Shown here: positions 13,601 through 25,700 of the stretch, in pieces
Layout of the letters: each line of letters opens with the position of its first letter
Numbering within the stretch: the stretch's first letter is position 1
NCBI RefSeq assembly: GCF_964275005.1
Contig: NC_092685.1
Span: 10,441,654 to 10,505,653, forward strand
DNA length: 64,000 nucleotides
Source: Diadema setosum
Lineage: Eukaryota; Echinodermata; Echinoidea; Diadematoida; Diadematidae
Direction of reading: 5' to 3'
Program-made: the position numbers and the translations under genes
Notes under the pieces: model-generated
Databases searched by the model: none
What the model saw: the letters and a program-made list of their open reading frames with translations, nothing else
What the model was told of the DNA's origin: nothing

Positions 13601-15081
13601 AAATGTCCGTTGAGCTGCGGGTATAGATGGCGATGACACTCCAGAGGGGATTAGATTGTATAGTGTACCAAATAAATCGACTCTTAATTTTCATTATATT
13701 TTCCGCACAAAGCAATAAGAGAAAATTGCATTTAGTGTGTAAGGTTGCGACGATAATTATCACTTTCGGCGAGATCATCTAGCAATTCTTAATTTCAACT
13801 GTTTCTTCTTTCATGTCCGATCTTAGGCATTTTTACCATCACTGTATGTTCGTCTGATTTTTTTTTTCTCTATTAAAGTCAACGCGACCATGGATATAGG
13901 TAGCCAACATTTCACTTCGAATCTGACTCTCACCAAGTAGAATACTGTTGAACTAGTTTGTTTTTGTTTTGTTTTGTTTTGTTTTTTTGGGGGGGGGGGT
14001 GTTTTTTAGTCATTTCTGTCACAATATTCAGCGTATGGTATTCTCTATAAAGACTTAAATTTCGTGTGTTCTTACCTATATCAGCAGCAGTAATGATCGA
14101 TGACGTATATTGTCACATTATTTTCCATGAATGCAGTCTATGTACATACTTGTAAATGATTTCGTCATTTCACCGGGGAAAAGATTCACTGTTTTGTTGT
14201 TTGTTTTTCTTCAGTAAGTAAGGTTGGGAAAGAAATATCCAAACATACAAACAAGCAAACAAATAAACAAACGAACAAACTAACTAACTGACTACCTAGC
14301 TAACTAACTCACTCACTAACTTACGAACAAGTGTCATTGTTATGTTAATAGCAGGTATATTATACTAGTAATATTTGATATACAGATACCGGCAACTGGC
14401 CTATAAAGTTACGATTCATCGTAGAGAGGATAACCAACGATACGACCAAGGTTTATCGAAATCGGACATAGAGAAGTATTGGAACATTTTTGAAGCTCAA
14501 AAGGCTGTCATGCATATTTATTAAGGGAATCTATGTAAACTATCTACGATCGTAACGGATTTCTTCCACTACTTGCAGTCGACTTCAGTATGTATACGTG
14601 GAACGTCACCGCTGTAACTTGACCTCTTTCTATTCAAATTCCAGTTAATGGTGGAACGTCCTATTGTCCTTTTGACAATGGTTGAAAAGCGCTTTTCCTT
14701 TCATTCTAAAGATTACCTTCCCCATTCACCAATGGCTTCCTGCATTGACTTTGACCCGTTACGTGGTCGGGGAAACTGCAAATACTCCATTGTTACAGGA
14801 TTGTAGGAAAGATGAACGGGGCGAATCTTTCATGAAGTTGGAAGAGAGGGGTACTCGTATAGTGTGTTTGTGTGTGTGGGGGTGGGTGGGATGCATAATC
14901 ATGCGTGTTGGGCGTGTGTTTATGCATGATATCTCCTTGGTGTAAGACGTACCTTCTAAACAGGTTTTAGTGACGGAAAACGTCACTTCACCTGCAAGAT
15001 CGAACTTGTGGTTGTTGAGTATTCGAGGAGTAGAAAACAATGATAAAGTTTTGGGTTTTTTTGTAGTTATGTATGATTACA

Positions 15082-15139
<58 letters not shown>

Positions 15140-18100
15140 TGTATAATACTGAGCTTTAATGCGCGATGTTTACATTACGCGTGCAATAAGGACTGATTGT
15201 ACAAGACGCCATTGATTAAAATTAGCATAACCACTCAGCTAAAGATTTCGAACACAATCCAGTCAAAGGTATTGCATGCGGTTTACTCGATCTTATCAGC
15301 AGTAGTGTGTACCAAGGGGATCGTGATAAAGTTATTTTTCTGTACAGCTGGGCTGTGTTTTTTTTTTTTCTATAATGAAACTGAACTATCAGTATCGCTG
15401 ATAGCGTCATTCGTCTCACGATGGAACAATAATGTACCCGTGACCGAACACTAGACATCAATAAGGGGAAATGAAAATTGAAACAAAAGTGTTCTTGGTT
15501 TTCCTGTGTTGTCGGTGCCAGAGGCACGTTAGAATGGCAAAAGTGTGGAAGTGAATGCATATGAGGGTGGCCTACACCTGTGAAATCAATTGTGAAGTTT
15601 GAATTAATGTAAGGCGTTTATGATATCGCTGAATTGCTTTTCTTATCTTATCTTTTCTTTTTTTTTTCTTTTTTTTTTTACATTTTCGTCACCCGATAAA
15701 TTGCTGCCGTCTGTTACAGTACACAATAAGACTATTGTCTACGTGATGTCACACTTTGTACATTGCAGGAACCACACGTCAAAATGTAAGGGGATCAATG
15801 ATCACGTCCTTTGTTATCAACTCTAACCTCGATACCGAATCTCAATTGATAACAGTATTGAATATTGGCATATAACAGCCTTGGGGAAAATGTGTGTCCT
15901 GTGTATGAGAGTGTCAAAGGTGTAGAAAGAGCGTCATTAAACTTCTATAATGTAGGCCTACTTGAGATGACAAGTCATTTTATTTATCCATTGCGCTAAT
16001 CTCACGTAAATGGGACAATCTCAAGTGTAGCCACTTTTACATACTGTTATCGAATATTGTGATGATATTCTTTTTTATGCTTTGAGTGGAATGGAACTAC
16101 AAGTACAGTGTATACTACCATATCAGCAAACAAGTAGAGCCACAACCAGTGCTGTACATTGTATATAGACCCTAGGCTCCCTATCAAGTCATGTGAAGAA
16201 GAATTCTGTGCCCATTTTGTGTTCATTAGGCAGCGAAACCAAATAGGCGCAATCTTCCTTTATCGTTCAAAGGCAATCCTGACTGGCCAAAGGTTAAACT
16301 GAGTATCTTTTATAGTGTTAGATTTCAACAATGAAGTATTGTTGATAAAATAAGAAGAAGTAGACATTCGAGTTGTTACAACAATCATCTATTTCAGGGT
16401 GGTGTTGAAAACAGTGCGAACACGATCGAATCAACTCTGATAAAATGGAATTATCTATTGCCGCTCTGAATATTATTCAGTAATTTTTCGGCGCTGTTCC
16501 AAGATCATGTTGACAAAAGACCGATGTGATTTTAGGTAGCGTGATTGGGGATGAATGTATCTTTCTTACCCTGAAAATAATACTGATTATCCTTCTGATT
16601 TTCAGCGTTAAATCTATTTCATTTTATATGACTTCCACGAGATCAGTATAGGATGTGACTTCGACATTTTTTTTTTTTAGCTCACCTGAGCCAAAGGCTC
16701 AAGTGAGCTATTGCGATCGCCCTTCGTCCGGCGTCCGTCGTGCGTCGTCGGTCGTGCGTCGTCCGGCGTCCGTCGTCCGTCGTCGGTCGTCCGTCGTGCG
16801 TAAACTTTTTACATTTTCATCTTCTTCTTGAAAACCCCAAGACCGATTTTCATCAAACTTGGCAGGTAGCATCCCTAGGGGGTTAGGAACTCAATTTGTT
16901 AAACTGGGCACCATGCCCCACCCAGGGGGCCCCCAGGGGGGCCCAAACCCCCCAAAATTAAGGAATCTGTAAAAATCTTCTTCTCTAGAACCAGAAGTGA
17001 TAGAGCTAAGTTAATACTATGAGTTAGTACATTGATGACTGTATTTTCAAGTTTGTTCATGGCAGAATCAGGGGTGCCTTCCTTGGGACCCAGGGGAGGG
17101 GGTGGGGAGGGGTCCTAATAGGGCCTAAATTATACATTTTCATCTTCTTCTTGAGAACCCTATGACCAATTTTCACCAAACTTGGCAGGTAGCATCCCTA
17201 GGGGGTTAGGATCTCAATTTGTTAAAATGGGCACCATGCCCCACCCAGGGGCCCCAGGGAGGGGGGGGGGGGGGGCAAACCCCCCAAAATGAAGGAATCT
17301 TTAAAAATCTTCTCTAGAATCAGAAGTTATAGAGCTAAGATAATACTATGAGTGAGTACATTAATGACTGTAGTTTTGAGTTTGTTCATAGCAAATCCAG
17401 GGGTGCCCCTCTTGGGGGCGGGGGCGGGGGGGGGGGGGGTTGGGAAGGTCCAAATGGGGGCCTGAATTGTACATTTTCATCTTCTTCCTGAAAACCTCAT
17501 GATGGATTTTCGTCAAACTTGGCAGGTAGCATCCCTAGGGGGTCAGGATCTCAATTTATCAAAATGGGCACCATGCCCCACCCAGAGGGCCCCAGGGGGC
17601 CCCCAATCCCCCCAAATTAAGGAATCTTAAAAAAATTGGGCCTTTATTGTACATTTTCATCTTCTACTTGAGAATGCCTGGTCAAATTTTAGTAGAGCTG
17701 TGAATAATTTAGATTAGTGACTGCGTGAAAGGTGAACTTGCGATACTCAGGTGAGCGCTAGACCCGCGGGTCTCTTGTTTTTTTTTTTTTTTTGTTTTTG
17801 TTTTGCTTCGCGATGTTAATACATGCGTAGAGTATGAAATCAGTAATGAAAATTCATTTTTGACTGTAGTTGTGAAGAGTGTTATGGTCATCATATTTTT
17901 ATAAATTCATGAAAGCATGAATATTGAATCATTACAAAACTAATTAGCATTTTTAGCAAAAAGAACAAAATCGGATCTCATTTTTTTCTTGAATGATGAC
18001 CAATACAATATTTCTTTAAGGCAGTATCGCTGCACATTTTTGTCATTATTGTACTTTTTTACGGGGCTTCTCACCTGTTTGTCGGCAAGTATGATGTTGA

Positions 18101-21100
18101 TTATTAATAACGACTTTGCCCCATTTATTGTAGTTATTGCATCTAAGGGTGAATCAGTTGTGAGCACAGAATCAAGTTTCGCTTTCAGTTTCGTGCCCTC
18201 GGATTTTTTTTTTTTTTAAATTCATGTTCCATATTCCACATTTCATACAAGTTTTATATTCCATTTGGTTTGAAGCAGAAATGTTTTTCACACAATGGTC
18301 AGTTTGAACCAATAATGCACAAATGTATAAGGACATATAATTGGCGTGTAATATGAGGAACCCACTAAAAAGCAAGCTTGTAGGATGTGGGCTCCAAAAA
18401 TATAACATAGGTTTTAGTACAGTATATCAATGTCAGAAGTGACGTAACATGCAAAAATTCAAAATATCGAGAATATTACAATGTTAACGGGATGTACAAA
18501 GTATAGTATATAATGTTTATGATTAACTTATGGTATAAATGCTAAGAAAAGTAGCAAGTTGATCAAACTAATGAAGTCATCCGAGCGAGGCACCATTTGA
18601 GTATATGTTTAAAAAAAAAATTCAAGTGATTACGGCAAAATAATTAAACATTTTAGAAAATTGGCTTTGAGATTTTTCTTAAAGGACTCTGTTGGCCTCT
18701 GTTGCCAATCATTTTTGAAACGGGAGGGGAAAGTTTCCGTAATGGTGCAGACAACGTTTATACTTTTTTTTTTTAGAGTCTGTCACGTGACTTTGACACG
18801 AATCGTGATTTCATTTTCATCGATGGGCGTGTTCGTTGTATAGTGTAAACTTAACGCAAAGTTTGAAGAGAAACCGCCCGGCACACCTGTTTGCGATTTT
18901 TTAAACGATGTTTGTAACCTGGTTTTTAGGGTTATTTACCTATATAGAAACTTCCACCAAAATTTCGCGAATTTTCACTGGCAACGTAAATGACTCTGAA
19001 GTTCGGGACCCTTCTTACCACAAATTGCAGACAGTGCGATGGCGTGCTTTCGGCGCCACGAGAATCATCTTCATGCGTATAAGCAGGGAGGTGCTTCCAC
19101 CTCCCTGGTATAAGTGTTTTAATGTAGAAAATGCACACGCGTGATGATAGTTTATGCGATATGGTAGGCGGTCCAACTTTGCAGACATGTATGTCCGTAC
19201 GAATAGGCCTACTTATATTATTCTCGTTCATTGTATTTTTGTATGTTTCTGTATGGGAGTACATGTGTATGTATGTCGGTATATCTACGGGTACGGAAAG
19301 GAGATTACAATAAATTTCACCACAATTTGATAAGTAATTCGGTTGAGATCTTTCGTGTGCATTACTTGAGTACTCCTTATTCCTCTGCCACGTCATCTTT
19401 CGGATAATCCTATACCTTTACCTGTCCTAGTGCGTGAGTGTTTGTTCCACCTATTCTGTGTTATATAATGAAGGACCAACAGCTGAAAGTGATTTTCGGT
19501 CGAGCGCCCTAGAATGTGCGCCCCGATTGTTCTCCGCTTCCCCGCCAGAAGATAACAGATTGCCTTCGCATAAAACGAACAATGTACTGAGATTAACCTC
19601 TATGAAGAGGGAGACGAATAGGAGAGGAAGCTGCTTAAAAACAAAGGCAAGGCAGCGAATAGTACAGTCGCACCTTTTAGCTTTGCTAACCTGGATCTTT
19701 GATGGCACTGTATGCTCAGAATCAGATCACACATCAACGACATTCGGGAGTGAAGAGAAGTGGAAATCGAGTCGAATACAGGGAAACGGGTACTTGCCAT
19801 ACTAAAAAGAAGTTGTGGTGTTGTCTTTGACGTTATGAGCAATCACAAAGAGTTTGAACACAAGGCAATAAAGAACCATCGCAAGAAGATGGAGCGGAAT
19901 AAAAACTGGTGTTTTTTGGTGACAAGTCGAAGCCGAAGTTGAAGTTGAAGTTTGAGTTAATTACTATTCACATTCACATGGCATTATGCATATCGTCGGC
20001 TGAGAATCATTAAGGGCCATAAGTTGCCAGTACTAAAAGCCATGGTGTTCCTTCTCATTCTAAGCCGACGATATCAAAAGACACATGCATGACAGGTTAA
20101 ACTGTACCGAACATCGGACTATAACGCATCCATCACTTCTCCTGGTTGCTTTTGATTAGGTGAATGAGGATGTTGACCTCTTGATGATCACCACCTGAGT
20201 GACTTCTTGAGAACGCATATAGGATCCAAACCCATATTCTCGGTCACACCAAAACTTGTCAAGTTCTCAAACGGCCAAGCCTGGTGCTATGCATGCAAGG
20301 GCTTGTCGTGTTATCCCGCGCCGCGCTTCTCAAGCGGGTAACCACGAGGTCGGTCAAAAAAATGAATAAAAAATATTTGTATCCAATCTAAGTGGCTTTG
20401 AAAAAGAAAAATCAGGGGAACCGAAGTTGGTCTCGGGTTAAGAAAAAAAAAAAAAAAAAAAGGTTGAGAAGCAGAAGTGATCCATTGTGTCTGCGTATAG
20501 GATCGCCTTTATACTGAAGCCTGTACATGGGGTGAGAATGTGCATGATCACGTCGGACAAGATGCCAACTTCTCACGGCGCCGAGGTGACTCGTTCAAGC
20601 TCACGTAGTCACCTTCGTATATAGGATAAAGGAAGGGCGAAAAGGCAAGTCTACCACAAGCCGCTTATCCAGGCGCTCGCCTTGGAGGAGAAGGCGAGAC
20701 AGTGACTTGTTAAATCGGGCCTTTACTACTATGTTTTTTATTATGACCGTTATGGAGAAAGGGCTTTTAAAGCATCATTCGGAAACCGATTAATTTTGAC
20801 ATTTTGTTCAGGACGATGAGGATAGCGAGAAAGCTCCTGCTTGGAAATCACCTGTGTGCCTTGTTAAGTGCGAGAAGATGAGAAGACCACTTGCTGTTTA
20901 AAGGGGAAATCCAGTCCAAATAAGTTAATCTGGTAAGAAAGAGTAAAATATTACGAGTGCAACGGTATAATTTTGATCGAAATCGGATGAAAAAATTAAT
21001 AAGAAAGTTGTGACATTTTGAAGTTTCGCTATTTTTGCAGGAAACAGTTCTTGAACGGTCAATTTTATGCAAATGGAAAAGTGAGCAAGTCATCCCCTCA

Positions 21101-22654
21101 CAACTTACCATAATAATATAGTTTGTACATAAAATTTTGAAATTTCCAGTTTTTATTCAAATGCAATTATGACCGAGGGTCAAATCCGTATCTAACTGAT
21201 CACTATTCAGAAGTTACTCAACTTGGAATAATATCATGTTTCAGACTTCAACGACAGAAACATTGAATTTTCGTTATTATTTGGTACACGTTTAATGGAA
21301 AATTGTGAGGTTATGACATGGTTAGCTCACCCATTTGCGTATTCATATCCACTGTATAAGTAACTGTTTTCAGAAATTAACAGAGCTTCAAAATGTCATA
21401 ACTTCCTTATTTTTCATCCGATTTCAGTCAATTTTTTTTACCGTTGAACTCGTAAGATTTTACTGTTTTTATTTGGACTGGTCAGGACGGCGAGACAAGG
21501 AGGCGACTCGTCAAAACTCCCCCGTATATGCTCCTTAGCGCATCGGCGAGTTTCAAATTTACTTATGTTGCTGCACTTGTGACAGCTTTCCTAAGAAAGT
21601 GACATCTCTGCAAAAACAAAATTAATATATCTGATACATGTTTTATTTGTTTCTTGTTTTTCTTTTTATTTTCTGCAGTGTATAGTAGTATTTGTTTAAT
21701 TCTTATAAATGCGGTTTATTTGTGTCTATTTATAGTTTCATATAGGTCTTCCGCTCCTTTGTTGAACTCGCTTTTTTATTTTTATAACATGACCTCTTGA
21801 TGAGAGTGTTGTGAGAGGGAATCAGGAAATATCCCTTGTCAAACAAAGACTTCAAGTACCTCACCTTTCCCGAACGACTCCAGCAAGCTATTTCAACCAT
21901 CGCTCAGTCGTCCGTCCTGCGTCGATCGTCGCTCGTCGTGGCCCGTGCATCATCAGTCATCCGCATCTTATCTATTCTTTTTTGAAATGCGATTCCAAAC
22001 AATGGTCAATTTTGGCTTTGATAGAAAGGGTAGAGTCAGTTGAAGAGAGTGGTAGGGATTTCATCGAAAGGGCCTAAAGTGCTTTCACGAGACAGTCAGT
22101 CGTAACGACTCGCCAGTGCCAGTGCTAATTAGGTGAGCTGACGAGGTCAGAACTCACATGAAAACTCTCCCATTGGTTTTACACAAACTCTTCTAAACTT
22201 CATACTTTTGATCGGTAAAGCTAGTACAACCCCGCCAGATTATTGCGCTATTGTAACCTTATGAAATTTTGCTGCGAATGTTGAATTGGTCCGAATTTGA
22301 TAACCATCATTGGTATCGTGTTTGTGTGATTATCATCTATCTATAAGTATAAATAAAGCCGACGTGAAATTGGTGCATGATGCGGAATTATTGCACGTCA
22401 ACATAATACTATTATATTATATATACTTGTAGTCCGCGTGTTGGTACCAGTATCGAAAAGATGAAGAAGTAGAGTGGTAATGCATTTTTGACAGTCCAAC
22501 AGTGCTATTTATTTAGACCAAATTTTCGACGAATACATTCGTCTTCCTCAGGTTGTCGACCCTGAGGAAGACGAATGTATTCGTCGAAAATTTGGTCTAA
22601 ATAAATAGCACTGTTGGACTGTCAAAATGCATTACCACTCTACTTCTTCATCTT

Positions 22655-22712
<58 letters not shown>

Positions 22713-25700
22713 CTTTTAAAACGAAAATTAGCGTGAGTTATTCTGTTAATAGGGCATGCAGGGGTGCAAAGTTTTTTTTAAATCATTCAAGTGACTCCCA
22801 TTATGGAGCCCAGAAGACAAAAGTTGTGAATTTTCTGAAACTTCTTCTCCAGTTCCAGGGTGCATGCTGTATCGCATGTGTAGATACTCGTTTATGTTTA
22901 GATATTAACATAGTTTCTTTTGTTCATGATAGTTGAAGTGATCACTCAACTTGGAACTTGGCCCTTAGACAATGGTAACAAGCTGGTTCCTGCCGTGAGA
23001 TACATGATCTTATTTTTACCAAACTTTGTAGACATAACTTAAATTCTAGTGTGATGCCCCGACTGAGCGCTTCATATCGACCCGAGTGAGCGATACCTCA
23101 CAGGGTGGTCCAATATGTAGCATAAATGCAAAATATCTTAATCTTCATTAAACTGCCCGAAGTCTCACGTATACACAGGCAGAAGATAGAATGGGAGGGG
23201 GGGGGGGGGGCAGGGGCCCCTCTGGCAGGACCTCAGGGCCAAGTCTGCGGGAGTTCGCAACTTCGTCCTTTTTTTTTTTTTTGGGGGGGGGGGGATCAGA
23301 TACTCTTCGATGTAAAATAAGTTGTTCGTGACAGTGTCAGTGGTGACCTTTTAACTTGTCATTTTCGTCCTTTAAAAACAGGCCAGCATGACTGACCCTT
23401 AACATATCACAGGAAGACATCATGTGACTTTTGCTAAACAAAATAATTTGAACTTTTATAAGGTGGGACTGTCTTACGATGGGCCCCAGACGCAGGTCCC
23501 AAAAGCAACATCGTAATGTGTAAAGATGAAAAAAATAACCCCAGAAAAACAAGAAACATTTACTATATGTCGAGCGAAATATTTTGTATGTCGAGTTCTA
23601 CTTTGTTGGTAAAAGTAGAGTTTTCGTCGTAATTCTTCAAAATGTCTTTATCCCTCAGGACAGCCAATAAAGAGTTATACAAATAGTATATGTTGTCCCC
23701 ATGAAATCGTATTCCTTTTAGTGATTTTTCGTCAAAGAATGCATAGCAGACAGAACCGGTTGAGATAAAGAAAGCGCCTTACTGCGAGATTAGACGTACT
23801 CGGTGGTCTCAGTGTGCGCTCCAGTTGGTTGTGAAGGTGACTTTCAGACAGCTATTGTCTAGTGTTCATAGGAAGCAGAACGTAGTTTGTTTCCAGTCGC
23901 ATTTCGTTATGTCCTGCAATGAAAGTAAATCTTGTGTATACCCGCTTAAATTGATAATGCCTGTATTTTTTTACAGTATACTAAGACACCCGATACTGTT
24001 AGAATGAAAAGATTTCATTACTGGTGTGGCGTTGCCTAGCGGTTTTAGTTATCTTTATAATATGAAGATCATGTATTGGACAACTATGTCGATAACGGGG
24101 GGGGGGGGGGAGGGCGTTACGAGTTCTTTTTTTTTTTCCGAGGAAACCTCTTTTTAGCTCCATGATGGTGTGGCAGTACTATTTTATTTCCATTGTCTAT
24201 GTCACGACACTCGATAAATCGTAGTCCAGTTGGCTATGAGCAAGAGAATGAAAATCGTATACATCGAGAAAAATCAACGCATATTCGTTCGCTTTCTTTG
24301 TACCCTTGGCAGAAGTGATCAATCGCAACATTCAGCCTCCGGTATTTTAAGGTCTCCATTCCATGTAAAGCTTCATTATCATCACCGACCGGCGATATCT
24401 ACACTTAAAATCTTGATTCTCTGTCTCAGTTGCTATTTCTGATTTCGCAACGTATTTGTTTTCCGGCTCAGCGATGGGTGCTTTCCACTGGAGCAGGAAC
24501 GAATCTTTTGCCCTTTTAGTTTTATATTGCTTGGAATTGATGAACTCCAGGATATGAAATGTTAGTCAACGAAATGCATACAATGGTGATTATTGTTTAA
24601 ACGGAATTACGTTTGGAAACGAAGGGTATTTTAAGATGTCAAATCATAACTTAATGCAGCATACATGTATTTATGTAGAATGTTTCTCATCTTGCTGTAT
24701 TGGTTCACCCATACACACAATCAGGATGTTGCTGTATGTAGAACATCATAGCCTGCCTGTCTCTTGCTGATATAGTCCTACCCATCAACACTCCAACATA
24801 CATGCATGCACATCGTTAACACTTCTCAATCTATCTAATCTAACGGAAATGCGTCGTACCTAATATGCATATTTCTCCATTAGTTATCTCTCTATTTTAG
24901 CATTAGTTTACATCATGATAGACATTTTAGTTCCCGAAAGGCATTGCTATCAATGATATTACGTAAGCCCTATCTATTTTTATTTTCTTGGAGTTGGTTT
25001 TGCTATCGATCTCCTTTTGGCGACTGTCGTGATAACAGCACATGTAATCCGTCGTGAATGAACCTATATTCACATCTTTTTCTCCTTAAAAATGAAGCAA
25101 TAGAGACATCAGTAAAGATAAACGGAAAAGAAATGCTGTGTCAAATGCTGATCCAAAAACCTCAAGAACTTGCAGGAATAAAAATCAAATTACCATCTCC
25201 TCTCAGTCTCAAATCAACTGAATTTGCAGAAACAACTGGTTAACTTGAATCTTAAATTGTAAAGTTAGACACAACGTTATTATAGTAAGAACAGTGCACC
25301 ATGCTAGAGAGAACTTGCATTCCAACGAAATCGGCACCACACTCTCGTGAATATAGAATAATGTTTTGATGATGTCTACCTACGCATAAAGTTATATTCT
25401 TTTTCCGTTATTACTGTGGAAGACTCTTCCATATCATGTTTAATTGATATCAAGTAACTATACGGTTTCCTGGAAAAACATTTATCTTACATAATTATTC
25501 GTTTTGCTGAGATACTTTTGTTTTATGTCCTCTTGTTTAGCCCTGCATCCGTAAACATAATCAATTAACGATATTATAAGAAATGAGGAATACAGATCAA
25601 GTTACGGCGTGGTCGCATAACGAAGACGGCAATGTTGACTTTTCCTCCTCAACCGTTTTGAAAGCTATCTAGAATAATTATACTTTATGACTTCGCGCAT

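Noticed and set aside
18932..19396. Minus-strand open frame of 154 residues
   Set aside because: Low-complexity His/Tyr composition, no domain, no splice context and no codon bias unlike the surrounding intron.
22516..22597. Calling a functional hammerhead ribozyme
   Set aside because: The core is only similar: there is an extra A before the stem, and helix I/III pairing and a cleavage triplet could not be placed.
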